DNA of 64,000 nt, from positions 322,032-386,031 of the forward strand of contig CAJNDS010002254.1 in assembly GCA_905221605.1 (NCBI GenBank), in the 5' to 3' direction. The position numbers were made by a program, and so were the translations under genes. This stretch comes from Symbiodinium natans. Taxonomy: Eukaryota > Sar > Dinophyceae > Suessiales > Symbiodiniaceae. The notes beneath the pieces are model-generated. The model did no database searches and was not told the origin of the DNA. It saw only the letters and a list, made by a program, of their open reading frames with translations. Below, piece after piece: positions 46,755 to 56,762 of the stretch; within the stretch, counting starts at the first letter, position 1, and the number at the start of each line of letters is the position of its first letter.

Positions 46755-46909
46755 GGTGCTCATCGTCAAATCCGGAGTTTCAGAATGTAGCCGTAGCTTT
46801 TTCGTCGAACGCGTTGGGCATGGATGTTGCTGCTGTTCTCAAGGAATGTGCTCGTTTCGAGCATGTCTCCTGTACGGTTATCCTTGCTCCTCCTGCGCAC
46901 ACCATATGA
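46755..46909 (+). CDS. candidate last exon
   Basis: ATGAATTGCAG, then CSSSNPEFQNVAVAFSSNAL, GMDVAAVLKECARFEHVSCT, VILAPPAHTI and TGA at 46907. Well-balanced composition. Another plus-strand frame is open across the same interval but is Ser/Cys/Arg-rich. Confidence 0.42.
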
Positions 46910-47304
46910 CTATGACAAAACGCACCAGTGGTTGGTGCTATGATTCTCCAAACTGGAGCCCGGACTCCGTTTCGAATCCCGACACCGTGAGAAGCCTCAG
47001 AAGTCGGAGCGCATGCTGTAGCGGTGTACTGCCTCAGGATTTTCGTAGACGTATACCTATGGAAACCATACACGGCTTTGTAGGGCCGAAGTCCCCGTGG
47101 CGACTACCGAGCCGAAACAACCCCAAGAACCTTGCTGGGCCCTTGGGGAACGGGTAGTTCCGAAATGAGGAGGTAGGAAAGCCCAGAATGGGCATCCCTG
47201 TGTTGAACGAATTTCCCTTCCCCATACGTTGCTTTTCCTTGAGGTTGCAGAGGACCACTAGAACAAAATGCATTTTTCAGGCGATTTCAATTGCAGACCT
47301 TGAC
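46910..47304. other. unique spacer
   Basis: No exon with acceptable ends. A plus frame continuing from upstream ends at 47157. Confidence 0.35.
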
Positions 47305-47361
47305 TCCTAAACCCTGAACCCTGAACCCTAAACCCTAAACCCGCGACTCTCGAACCTTCAG

Positions 47362-47397
47362 GCAGAGCTCCAGGAAGCCCGGGCGAAGGCCTGGCAG
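47362..47397 (+). CDS. short exon AELQEARAKAWQ
   Basis: CCCTAAACCC, CTCTCGAACCTTCAG, then AELQEARAKAWQ, and GTCTAC as a possible donor; the frame stays open further (VYLSTAPRKEAAG) up to the TTTAGGG array at 47450. A coiled-coil-like helix. Inverted arrays on both sides. Confidence 0.45.
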
Positions 47398-47449
47398 GTC
47401 TACTTGAGCACGGCACCTCGCAAGGAAGCTGCGGGCTTAAGAATTAAGT

Positions 47450-47597
47450 TTAGGGTTTAGGGTTCAGGGTTCAGGGTTTAGGGTTGAGGGTTTAGGGTTT
47501 AGGGTTTAGGGTTTAGGGTTCAGGGTTCAGGGTTCAGGGTTCAGGGTTTAGGGTTTAGGGTTTAGGGATTAGGGTTTAGGGTTTAGGGTTTAGCTTG
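47450..47597. repeat. TTTAGGG/TTCAGGG array
   Basis: About 20 units with two blocks of TTCAGGG. Confidence 0.96.
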
Positions 47598-47912
47598 TAG
47601 GCTCGACAGGCCGTGAGGTGCCTGTCTGATTCTAGGCTTTGGGCTTAAGTCTCTGCGCCACGCGCACCGCGACGTGTCTTTCAGAGCGGCAAGCTCCAAG
47701 ACTACCCGAAACCCCAAACTTCAAACAAGAGACTGGGATGACCAGCAGTACCTGTGGTCCTTTGTTTAGGGGTCAGGTTCGGTATTACACCCGGTTCGCC
47801 TTTTTGATCCGGGGAGCATAGGAGAAGAAGCCGATCCTAGATTCTTCGGTATCCCCTTACACTCTTTCTAAGGGATTCTCAAAGGTACCGAAGTATCCCG
47901 AATTCTTCTGCC
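47598..47912. other. spacer with an inverted repeat
   Basis: GATTCTTCGGTATCCCCTTA and GGTACCGAAGTATCCCGAAT (47840-47903) face each other, another short palindromic element. A 60-codon plus frame at 47639 is not supported by splice ends. Confidence 0.35.
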
Positions 47913-48032
47913 CTGAACCCTGAACCCTGAACCCTGAACCCTGAACCCTGAACCCTGAACCCTGAACCCTGAACCCTGAACCCTGAACCCTGAACCCTGA
48001 ACCCTAAACCCTAAACCCTAAACCCTAAACCC
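47913..48032. repeat. CCCTGAA array passing into CCCTAAA
   Basis: About 13 homogeneous CCCTGAA units, then four CCCTAAA and CCCCAAA. Confidence 0.96.
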
Positions 48033-48037
48033 CAAAG

Positions 48038-48091
48038 CAAAGCAAGGCGGAAGTTGTCCATGTGGACGTATTTATCAGCCACAACTGGGGC
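48038..48091 (+). CDS. TIR-like gene, first recognised exon (VDVFISHNWG)
   Basis: Starts after CCCCAAAG at the end of the telomeric array. QSKAEVVHVDVFISHNWG contains the TIR box 1 (DVFISH). GCCAGT follows as a possible GC donor, leaving phase 0. In the dinoflagellate family this box opens the domain completed by the exons at 48798, 49905 and 50297. Known: TIR domains act in signalling or as NAD-cleaving enzymes. The role of this membrane-bound family is not known. Confidence 0.65.
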
Positions 48092-48797
48092 GCCAGTCGT
48101 GCAGCGACTTGGACCGGGCCATGAGTCGAGGTTCCACAGGTCTAGAGCTTTCAGGGTTTCGGTTTAGGGGTTTAGGGCGTTTGGGTGTTGGGGTGTAAGG
48201 GTGTTAGGGTGTCAGGGTGTTAGGGTGGTTTCCAAAAAAGTGTCTAGGGTTTCAAGGGTTTGACCATTTGAGATACTGCAACCCACACTTGAAGCATGAG
48301 GCCGTGCTGTGTATGATGTCCATACTCCCCGTCCCCTGACATCAACCCAGGACACTCGGGGATCATCCTTTAAAAACGGAACGACACGGCGAAGACGGGC
48401 ATGGCCCCTGCACAAGCCGAGAGTGCAGCGAACAAGACAGACCCTAAACCCTAAACTACAGCCCGGAGAGGCAAAGTCGTTTCAGGGTGTTGAGGGTGTA
48501 GGGTTGGGCGCGGAGCAATTCACAGTCCAGCTAGGTTGGCGACACCTGTTATTCCATCTTAACCCACGGCTGCGAACCTCGAGCATTGGGGCCAGGGTTT
48601 AGGCTCAGCCAGGCCGCGTGCAACCGGGTTTGCTGTGACTAACCCTCTTCAAACGCATCCCGAACCCTTGGAAATGGAGTTGCTGTGAAGAAGCTTAGAT
48701 TGATTTACCATGCTATGGAAGTACCGCAATCAAGCCAGGTGGTGTCCTTGTTCTGGTATCTGAATTCAGGTTTCTTTGCAAACCCGGTGAATCCAAG

Positions 48798-48848
48798 GTC
48801 AAGTTCATGGCCATGTGCTTTTACCTTAACCTTGGGATGGCGCTGAAG
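48798..48848 (+). CDS. TIR-like gene, second candidate exon
   Basis: ATCCAAG, then VKFMAMCFYLNLGMALK, then GCACCT (possible GC donor), phase 0 at both ends. In relatives of this family the segment after the SHNW box reads like K-x-L-ALC-(F/Y)-NL-x-x-A before a membrane helix, which this matches. Confidence 0.5.
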
Positions 48849-49020
48849 GCACCTTCAAGTACTGTTCGCCAGGGAGCACAGAGGTACCGGAGCCACTGCA
48901 GTGTGGGTGTTACCCAAAAAGGGGTATCCCCAATACACCCTCAAACCCTAGAATCCTGATTTAGGAGTAGCATGCTTACCATCATCTCATCGCAATCGTT
49001 CTAGCAGCACTGATAACAGT

Positions 49021-49178
49021 CACCGTGAGAATCCCGCGTTCCTTCGTTCCCAACCAACCAACCAGCCAACCAACCATCCAACCAACCAACCAACCAACTG
49101 CAAGGTTAGCCCTTTGTGTTTTGCGGCCCTCAGCTTGTGCAAGTCGTAGGTGTGCTCTATTTAATAACCCCCTGCCCC

Positions 49179-49211
<33 letters not shown>
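49021..49211. repeat. CAAC microsatellite and long C homopolymer
   Basis: (CAAC)n with CATC and CAGC variants at about 49050-49096, and a run of about 34 C at 49178-49211 interrupted only near its start. Confidence 0.9.
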
Positions 49212-49212
<1 letters not shown>

Positions 49213-49394
49213 ATATGCATGAATTATACGATCCTCTTTCTAGGAGCCGTCAAACTGTGGGAATCCTTTTGCCAGTTACCCCGCTCTGAACCAGTGGTAT
49301 GTGGTGGCTGATCTTTAAAATTCTGGGCTGAAGATGAGGAATCTGAAAGAACAGAATGATTCGCCATTCTGATGACCCCCATGCCAAGCCTCAG

Positions 49395-49494
49395 TCTGCA
49401 AGAGGCTGCCACCGCAACTGCCGTATGCGCAGCTGTGGCCCTCTTGGGGAGCGCTGGCGATCTTACAGCGTTGGGAGGACTTTCTCACTTTGGG
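49395..49494 (+). CDS. TIR-like gene, possible membrane-helix exon
   Basis: CATGCCAAGCCTCAG, then LQEAATATAVCAAVALLGSA, GDLTALGGLSHFG, ending at GTTCAG. The Ala/Val/Leu segment could be the membrane helix that relatives have between the second and third boxes. Phases do not fit both neighbours as drawn. Confidence 0.3.
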
Positions 49495-49719
49495 GTTCAG
49501 GGCTAGGCTGGGCCCCCAGCTTAGCTTGGGTTCAAAAGCAGGGTAGCCTGGGAATGGTGCTATCTCAGAAGTGGTCAGCCTGCGTGCCACGGTTTGCGTC
49601 CTCACCGAGCTACCCGAACCCCGGAAGCAAGAAACCCGACTTGCCAGGAGATTCTCGCGTACTGCCGCTGCTCCTACACCTTCCGATGTGTGTCCGGGTA
49701 ACCATTGGACAATATAGAT

Positions 49720-49832
49720 GTGTATGTGTATATATATGTATAAACAGAATATATATATATATACATATGTGTGTGTGTGTTTATACATATAAGTATATAC
49801 AAGTATATATTTGTTTATCCAACAGTATAAAC
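49720..49832. repeat. TA/TG-rich microsatellite
   Basis: TATATATGTATA and GTGTGTGTGT words in an intron-like position between TIR-like exons. Confidence 0.85.
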
Positions 49833-49904
49833 AAGCAAGTAAACATGAATCGAAAAAGCACATATATGAGTGTGTGTATCAATTTCTGTTTTTATAACCT
49901 GCAG

Positions 49905-50139
49905 AAGGTTCATGTTTTGTGCATCAAGTTCTCAAGAGAAGCCTAGGTGCCTTCTTCCTGGCCTTCTTCTTCAGTCAGAACATCACACGGGGGAGCTGCT
50001 CCCCATCCTTTTGGCTGGACAAGCTATGTGTGAACCAGGCGGAGCCATCTCTCAAGGAGATTGCCATTGCATCCTTCCCGGTGTTCCTCTCGCAGTCCAG
50101 CCAAATGCTGGTTCTTTGGGACGAGGAGTATTTTGGTCG
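49905..50139 (+). CDS. TIR-like gene, exon with FWLDKLCVNQ and LVLWDEEYFG
   Basis: ATAACCTGCAG, then a hydrophobic stretch (LGAFFLAFFFSQNITRG), SPSFWLDKLCVNQAEPSLKE, IAIASFPVFLSQSSQMLVLW, DEEYFG. FWLDKLCVNQ and the strand LVLW are the second and third boxes of the dinoflagellate TIR-like fold. Ends two bases into a codon at GTTGCT. Confidence 0.78.
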
Positions 50140-50296
50140 GTTGCTCGGCCTTCCGCGGTCAAGAAACTCATGCCTTTTTGCCTGTCTTTATATATATATA
50201 TAATATCTTTATATATATATATATGCTTATATATATATATATGTCCTGCCCGTTAAGCATGTTGCTTTGCATGTTCCTCCGCCCAACTACAAGAAG
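50140..50296 (+). other. intron of the TIR-like gene
   Basis: GTTGCT ... ACTACAAGAAG, 157 bases, containing two (TA)n tracts. Removing it joins YFG-R-LWCNLELAAF exactly as in relatives, so this intron is well supported and is a conventional GT-AG intron without telomeric DNA. Confidence 0.75.
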
Positions 50297-50558
50297 GCTC
50301 TGGTGCAACCTGGAGTTGGCTGCTTTCGCCAGCAGCGGGCACGCGCCGCAGAAGATGCAGTTCGTTCCCGCATGGCTGGCGCCGTGGCTGCTGGCCTCCA
50401 TCTGCACGGACATGATCAGCGTGTCTCTGCACCTAGGCTTCCTTAAAATTGCGCATCCCAAAACCAAGATTCAAAAAAAAATCAGCAGTAAGATCCCGAA
50501 GAATGCTCCGACCCTGAAGCGGCCTAAAGCCCGGACCTTCGCGCCTTCTGCCTCCTGA
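50297..50558 (+). CDS. TIR-like gene, exon with LWCNLELAAF
   Basis: LWCNLELAAFASSGHAPQKM, QFVPAWLAPWLLASICTDMI, SVSLHLGF. The WCxxEL box carries the Glu that is catalytic in enzymatic TIR domains. A membrane-like segment follows. The frame continues as a basic tail to TGA at 50556; the true exon may end earlier, near LHLGF. Confidence 0.75.
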
Positions 50559-50637
50559 TAGCAGTAGAGTCAGCTGTCGTTCCAAATCGTTTTCCATATG
50601 ACCGGCTTTACAAAATGGTCGTTGTCATTCTCTATAT

Positions 50638-50644
<7 letters not shown>

Positions 50645-50683
<39 letters not shown>
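50645..50683. repeat. CT microsatellite
   Basis: (CT)n of about 19 units. Confidence 0.95.
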
Positions 50684-50684
<1 letters not shown>

Positions 50685-50853
50685 GATATATGCACACTTT
50701 TATTTGGTTGTCATACATTTTTCATCAACAACGTTACTTGCTTTGTTTTTTGACATGGTTTCTGCGCGCGAGAATGTGACATCTGAGTAAAAAAGTGACA
50801 ACTCTGACAGACACCTGCGCACGAGGAGCTTTTGGTTCCTAAACCCCTAAGCT

Positions 50854-50951
50854 TGGGATGTTCCCCTTTTCCTTTAAGTCCTGAATAGGGATGATAGTAC
50901 CCCCTACTATCATCCCTATTAAGGGCGGTTAGTACAAGGTGGAACATGGCA
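50854..50951. mobile_element. M1 family element
   Basis: TGGGATGTTCCCCTTTTCCT at left; the centre ATAGGGATGATAGTACCCCC and TACTATCATCCCTAT forms a near-perfect palindrome; right end GGTGGAACATGGCA is mutated from CATCCCA. Confidence 0.75.
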
Positions 50952-51098
50952 AACCTAAACCCTTAAGCCACTAAATAGAAGGCTCCGCGTGGTCTGGAAC
51001 ACATGGACCGCGGAAACTATCGCCACTGTGGTGGCGGCCTGCACCCTCTGGCTGTCGAACCATGGCCTTGCGTGGCCTGGACTTTGAAGGGTGTCCGA

Positions 51099-51099
<1 letters not shown>

Positions 51100-51150
<51 letters not shown>

Positions 51151-51312
51151 GAGAGAGAGAAAGGAGAGAGAGAGAGAGAGAGAGATAGGAAAATGAAGAG
51201 AAAAAGAGAGAAAGAGAGAGAGAGAGAGAGCGTGAGCGTGAGCGTGAGCGTGAGCATGAGCATGAGCGTGAGCCTGAGCGTGAGCCTGAGCGTGAGCGTG
51301 AGCGTGAGAGTG
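51100..51312. repeat. GA microsatellite then GAGCGT hexamer
   Basis: (GA)n with AAAG interruptions to 51230, then about 14 units of GAGCGT/GAGCAT/GAGCCT. Confidence 0.93.
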
Positions 51313-51790
51313 AGATTACTGGTAGTTATGTGAGCTCCGGTTCTGGGCCCTTAGCCATTGGTCTGGGTTTCGTGCTTTGCGTGCCCCCGTAAAATATCCA
51401 GCCCTGCCTGCCCTCTCCCAGGTCAAGCCAGATTTCCGTTCTCCTGTCATGGACGCTGATGGTAGGCGTGCCAATTCCACGGAAGACCGAAGCCCTTATG
51501 CTTTAGGATTTCTTGGCGCGACGGGAAGAGTCGAAATGCCCAAATCCTAGAAGGCTGCGTGCAGGCAAGAGTATCATTTTGCAAGTAGACCCTCCCATAC
51601 CAGCCATGAGAGGCTGGCAGGTAGGCTTCTGGCCCCCGAAAGGGCTTCCGAGCACTCAGCCCCGCGTCAGAAAACACCGACTGCAAGCCAAACCCGACTC
51701 GAGATCCCCACCACCTTCGGGGCGCAGCACGACAGCGCAGGAAGCAGTCTTTGAGCCAAAGCCCAAACCCGAAACAAAACAAACCTAGAA
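51313..51790. other. unique spacer, competing frames
   Basis: Plus frame with ARREESKCPNPRRLRAGKSI and minus frame of 120 codons overlap at 51447-51809. Neither has recognisable motifs. Confidence 0.3.
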
Positions 51791-51855
51791 CCCTAAACCC
51801 TAAACCCAAACCCCTAAACCCTAAACCCCAAACTCCAGTGAATCATCCCCCTCAG

Positions 51856-51970
51856 TCCCTCAAGCCATGGGCTCTTGCTCTTGGTGCTCCAAAAGCGCGC
51901 CCGGGAAGGTGTCGGCAGCGTGTCTTACTACGTCACGGCCCTCCCTACCGTGGTCTCCACGCTGATGAAG
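51856..51970 (+). CDS. candidate exon with GC donor, between inverted arrays
   Basis: CAGTGAATCATCCCCCTCAG, then PSSHGLLLLVLQKRAREGVG, SVSYYVTALPTVVSTLMK, then GCCCTTAGTTTAGGG, a possible GC donor leading into TTTAGGG. CCCTAAA lies to the left. A hydrophobic start then amphipathic helix. No family recognised. Confidence 0.5.
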
Positions 51971-52129
51971 GCCCTTAGTTTAGGGTTTAGGGTTTAGGCT
52001 GAACCCTTCGCAGGATGTGAGTCGATGAGCATCGCCGAGCAAGAGGGGCTTAGGGTTCGGAGCCGTTGGGGCTCCAACTGTCTTGACTGACGTGCTCTAA
52101 GCCCTAAACAAACCCGAGCCCCTAAACTT

Positions 52130-52228
52130 TGGGATGTTCCCCCTTATACTCACAGTCCTTAATAGGGATTGCAATTGGGGGTACTTTATCCCTATTAAGG
52201 ACTGTTTAGGATAAGCGGGAACATCCCA
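52130..52228. mobile_element. M1 family element, best copy
   Basis: TGGGATGTTCCCCCTTATAC-TCACAGTCCTTAATAGGGAT at left and ATCCCTATTAAGGACTGTTT-AGGATAAGCGGGAACATCCCA at right: about 40-base inverted ends around a short centre, 99 bp in all. Confidence 0.78.
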
Positions 52229-52784
52229 GCCTAAGCCCCACACCGGTCCCGCTATGCAGGTGCCAAAGAACACCCTACACCGGGGGGGGCTCTACCTTTA
52301 GGATGGGCCAATATGACACTATAGGAGCCCTACCACAAAATTGAGGGCTCTTCTTTAGTGCTGGGGTTTAGGGCTTATGGCCAGTGAGAATGTCAGGGCC
52401 CTTCTGAGAAGCTCCTTGGTTTTTTAGTACTTTCCCGCATTGGTGTTTACAAAGGATCAGATATAGGAATACTGATCAGAGGCCTTCAAGGGCCGACTCT
52501 TGGCTGGGTGTTAAAGGATCCTATGCAGGAAGACGGCTCAGAGGTCCAAAACTTGGCTTTCTTCTGGCTGGCTTGTAGGACTTTAACCTTTTGGGTTTTC
52601 TCAGAAACTACAATAGGGAGCCGAAAAGCTCAACTGCTAGGAGGTGTTCAGGAGTCAGCCAAGCAAAGAAGGCCCACGTAGAATAAGGAGTCTGAGAGGT
52701 GCAGAGGCATGGTGGCATGCTCGAGCAGATGGCGCAGTTCGATATCCGGGAGGTCGGAACCCCTCAGCTTGCTAGGGATGTAGG
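52229..52784. other. unique spacer
   Basis: GATCAGATATAGGAATACTG and similar words; two related segments AAAGGATC(A/C)...GCTCAGAGG suggest a small internal repeat. No exon called. Confidence 0.35.
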
Positions 52785-52883
52785 GTTTAGGGTTTAGGGT
52801 TCAGGGTTTAGGGTTCAGGGTTTAGGGTTCAGGGTTTAGGGTTTAGGGTTTAGGGTTTAGGGTTTAGGGTTTAGGGTTTAGGG
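52785..52883. repeat. TTTAGGG/TTCAGGG array
   Basis: Alternating TTTAGGG and TTCAGGG, then pure TTTAGGG. GGGATGTAGGG before and CCCTACATAATCC after the array are inverted. Confidence 0.96.
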
Positions 52884-53079
52884 AGGTCCCTACATAATCC
52901 CGTGCGGCGATTCTTGAGGCACCTAATTCCCTCAAAGGGGCCCAAGGTTTACTTGGGCTGCAGGACCTTTTTCTTGCGCAGCAAAACATAAGAGCCCATT
53001 GTATGCAGTTTAAGGACATTCCTGAACTTACAAAAACAAGTTAAGGTTGTACTTCTTGAAACTTGGGGCGGTGGGGGAG

Positions 53080-56000
53080 GGTGGGAGGCGAGCATCATGA
53101 GCAACAGCTGCGTAAACTTCTGGTCCAGTGACCCCCTAGGCTCCAGATGTTGGCAAAACTCTTTGAACGAGTGATTGTGCTCATGAGCATCAGCTGCATG
53201 TTTTTGTGGTCTAGAGGCATTTTACGGGGGGCAAGCATCATGAGCATCAGCTGGGTAACTTTCTGGTCCAGTGGTCCCCCAAGCTCCCGACGTTTGCAAA
53301 ACCCTTCGACAGAGTGATTGCGCAGATGTGACGAGGCGGGAGGCGAGCATCATGAGCATCAGCTGGGTACTTTTCTGGTCCAGTGGCCCCCTGAGCTCCC
53401 GACGTTTGCAAAACCCTTCGGCCGAGTGATTGTGCAGATGTGACGAGGCGGGAGGCGAGCATCATGAGCATCAGCTGGGAGGCGAGCATCATGAGCATCA
53501 GCTGGGTACTTTTCTGGTCCAGTGGCCCCTAAGCTCCCGACGTTTGCAAAACCCTTCGGCCGAGTGTTTGCGCAGATGTGACGAGGCGGGAGGCGAGCAT
53601 CATGAGCATCAGCTGGGTACTTTTCAGGTCCAGTGGTCCCCTAAGCTCCCGACGTTTGCAAAACCCTTCGACCCAGTCATTGTGCAGATGTGACGAGTCG
53701 GGAGGCGAGCATCATGAGCATTAGCCGGTTATTTTTCTGGTCTAGTGGCCCCGTAAGCTCCCGACGTTTTCAAAACCCTTCGACCGAGTGATTGCGCAGA
53801 TGTGACGAGGCGGGAGGCGAGGATCATGAGCATCAGCTGGTTACTGTTCTGGTCCAGTGGCCCCCTAAGCTCCCGACGTTTGCAAAACCCTTCGACCGAG
53901 TGATTGCGCAGATGTGACGAGGCGGGAGGCGAGCATCATGAGCATCAGCTGGGTACTTTTCTGGTCCAGTGCCCCCCTGAGCTCCCGACGTTTGCAAAAC
54001 CCTTCGACCGAGTGATTGCGCAGATGTGATGAGCGGGAGGCGAGCATCATGAGCATCAGCTGGGTACTTTTCTGGCCCAGTGGCCCCCCAAGCTCCCGAC
54101 GTTTGCAAGACCCTTCGACCGAGTGATTGCGCAGATGTGACGAGGCGGGAGGCGAGCATCATGAGCATCAGCTGGGTACTTTTCTGGTCCAGTGGCCCCC
54201 TTAAGCTCCCGACGTTTGCAAAACCCTTCGACAGAGTGATTGCGCAGATGTGACGAGGCGGGAGGCGAGCATCATGAGCATCAGCTGGGTACTTTTCTGG
54301 TCCAGTGCCCCCCTGAGCTCCCGACGTTTGCAAGACCCTTCGACCGAGTGATTGCGCAGATGTGACGAGGCGGGATGCGAGCATCATGAGCATCAGCTGG
54401 GTACTTTTCTGGTCCAGTGGCCCCCTTAAGCTCCCGACGTTTGCAAAACCCTTCGAACGAGTGATTGCGCAGATGTGACGAGGCGGGCGGCGAGCATCAT
54501 GAGCATCAGCTGGGTACTTTTCTGGTCCAGTGGCCCCCGAAGCTCCCGACGTTTGCAAAACCCTTCGACCGAGTGATTGTGCGAATGTGACGAGGCGGGA
54601 GGCGAGCATCATGAGCATCAGCTGGGTACTTTTCAGGTCCAGTGGTCCCCTAAGCTCCCGACGTTTGCAAAACCCTTCGACCCAGTCATTGTGCAGATGT
54701 GACGAGTCGGGAGGCGAGCATCATGAGCATTAGCCGGGTACTTTTCTGGTCCAGTGGGCCCCCTAAGCTCCCGACGTTTGCAAAACCCTTCAAGCGAGTG
54801 ATTGCGCAGATGTGACGAGGCGCGAGGCGAGCATCATGAGCATCAGCTGGGTACTTTTCTGGTCCAGTGGGCCCCTTAAGCTCCCGACGTTTGCAAAACC
54901 CTCCGACAAAGTGATTGCGCAGATGTGACGAGGCGGGAGGCGAGCATCATGAGCATCAGCTGGGTACTTTTCTGGTCCAGTGGCCCCCAAAGCTCCCGAT
55001 GTTTGCAAAACCCTTCAAGCGAGTGATTGCGCGGATGTGACGAGGCGGGAGGCGAGCATCATGAGCATCAGCTCAGTGGCCCCAATAGCTCCCGACGTTT
55101 GCAAAACCCTTCGACCGAGTGATTGCGCAGATGTGACGAGGCGGGAGGCGAGCATCATGAGCATTAGCCGGGTACTTTTCTGGTCCAGTGGCCCCCTAAG
55201 CTCTCGACGTTTGCAAATCCCTTCGACCGAGTGATTGCGCAGATGTGACGAGGCGGGAGGCGAGCATCATGAGCATCAGCTGGGTACTTTTCTGGTCCAG
55301 TGGCCCCCTAAGCTCCCGACGTTTGCAGAACCCTTCGACCGAGTGATTGCGCAGATTTGACGAGTCGGGAGGCGACCATCGTGAGCATCAGCTGGGTACT
55401 TTTCAGGTCCAGTGGCCCCCGAAGCCCCCGACGTTTGCGAAACCCTTCGACCGAGTGATTGCGCAGATGTGACGAGGCGGGAGGCGAGCATCATGGGTAC
55501 TTTTCTGGTCCAGTGGCCCCCTTAAGCTCCCGACATCTGCAAAACCCTTCGGCCGAGTGATTGTGCAGATGTGACGAGACGGGAGGCGAGCATCATGAGC
55601 ATCAGTTGGGTACTTTTCAGGTCCAGTGGCCCCCGAAGCTCCCGACGTTTGCAAAACCCTTCGACCGAGTGATTGCGCAGATGTGACGAGGCGGGAGGCG
55701 AGCATCATGAGCATCAGCTGGGTACTTTTCTGGTCCAGTGGCCCCCTAAGCTCTCAATGTTTGCAAAACCCTTCGACCGAGTGATTGCGCAGATGTGAAC
55801 GCGGGAGGCGAGCATCATGAGCATCAGCTGGGTACTTTTCTGGTCCAGTAGCCCCCTAAGCTCTCAACGTTTGCAAATCCCTTCGACCGAGCGATTGCGC
55901 AGATGTGACGAGGCGGGAGGCGAGCATCATGAGCATCAGCTGGGTACTTTTCTGGTCCAGTGGCCCCTAAGCTCCCGACGTTTGCAAAACCCTTCGACCG

Positions 56001-56640
56001 AGTGATTGCACAGATGTGACGAGGCGGGAGGCGAGCATCATGAGCATCAGCTGGGTACTTTTCAGGTCCAGTGGCCCCCTAAGCTCCCGACGTTTGCAAA
56101 ACCCTTCGACCGAGTGATTGCGCAGATGTGACGAGACGGGAGGCGAGCATCATGAGCATCAGCTGGGTACTTTTCTGGTCCAGTGCCCCCCTAAGCTCCC
56201 GACGTTTGCAAAACACCGAGTGATTGCGCAGATGTGACGAGGCGGGAGGCGAAAACATCATGAGCATCAGCTGGGTACTTTTCTGGTCCAGTGGCCCCCT
56301 AAGCTCCCGACGTTTGCAAAACCCTTCGACCGAGTGATTGCGCAGATGTAACGAGGCGCGAGGCGAAAACATCATGAGCATCAGCTGGGTACTTTTCTGG
56401 TCCAGTGGCCCCCTAAGCTCCCGACGTTTGCAAAACCCTTCGACCGAGTGATTGCGCAGATGTAACGAGGCGCGAGGCGAAAACATCATGAGCATCAGCT
56501 GGGTACTTTTCTGGTCCAGTGGCCCCCTAAGCTCCCGACGTTTGCAAAACCCTTCGACCGAGTGATTGCGCAGATGTGACGAGGCGCGAGGCGAAGACAT
56601 CATGAGCATCAGCAGGGTACCTTTCTGGTCCAGTGGCCCC
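53080..56640. repeat. 112-bp satellite, about 32 copies
   Basis: Unit of about 112 bp recognisable by GAGCATCATGAGCATCAGCT, TTTTCTGGTCCAGTGGCCCC, GCTCCCGACGTTTGCAAAAC and CGAGTGATTGCGCAGATGTG. Edge copies are the most diverged, central ones the most alike. The period is not a multiple of three and small indels occur, so the long minus frames (to 261 codons) and plus frames are by-products. No telomeric words inside. Confidence 0.95.
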
Positions 56641-56662
56641 CTAGACTTTAACGGGCCCCAAG

Positions 56663-56762
56663 CCCCTGCGATGCACTGGAGGCCAGCTGCAAGGTGGAAG
56701 CTGACCGCACAATCGTCGAGGAGAAGATCGGCGAGTTGACCCTCGCCTTTCCTTTGCTTTGG
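56663..56762 (+). CDS. candidate exon just after the satellite
   Basis: ACGGGCCCCAAG, then DALEASCKVEADRTIVEEKI, GELTLAFPLLW, ending at GTAGAC. Heptad-like charged helix. The satellite ends 20 bases before it, so the satellite may lie in an intron. Confidence 0.42.

Noticed and set aside
53247-56609. ORFs such as MLMMLASRLVTSAQSLGRRV repeated many times
   Set aside because: By-product of the 112-bp satellite. The period is not divisible by three and copies carry indels, so no consistent repeat protein is encoded.
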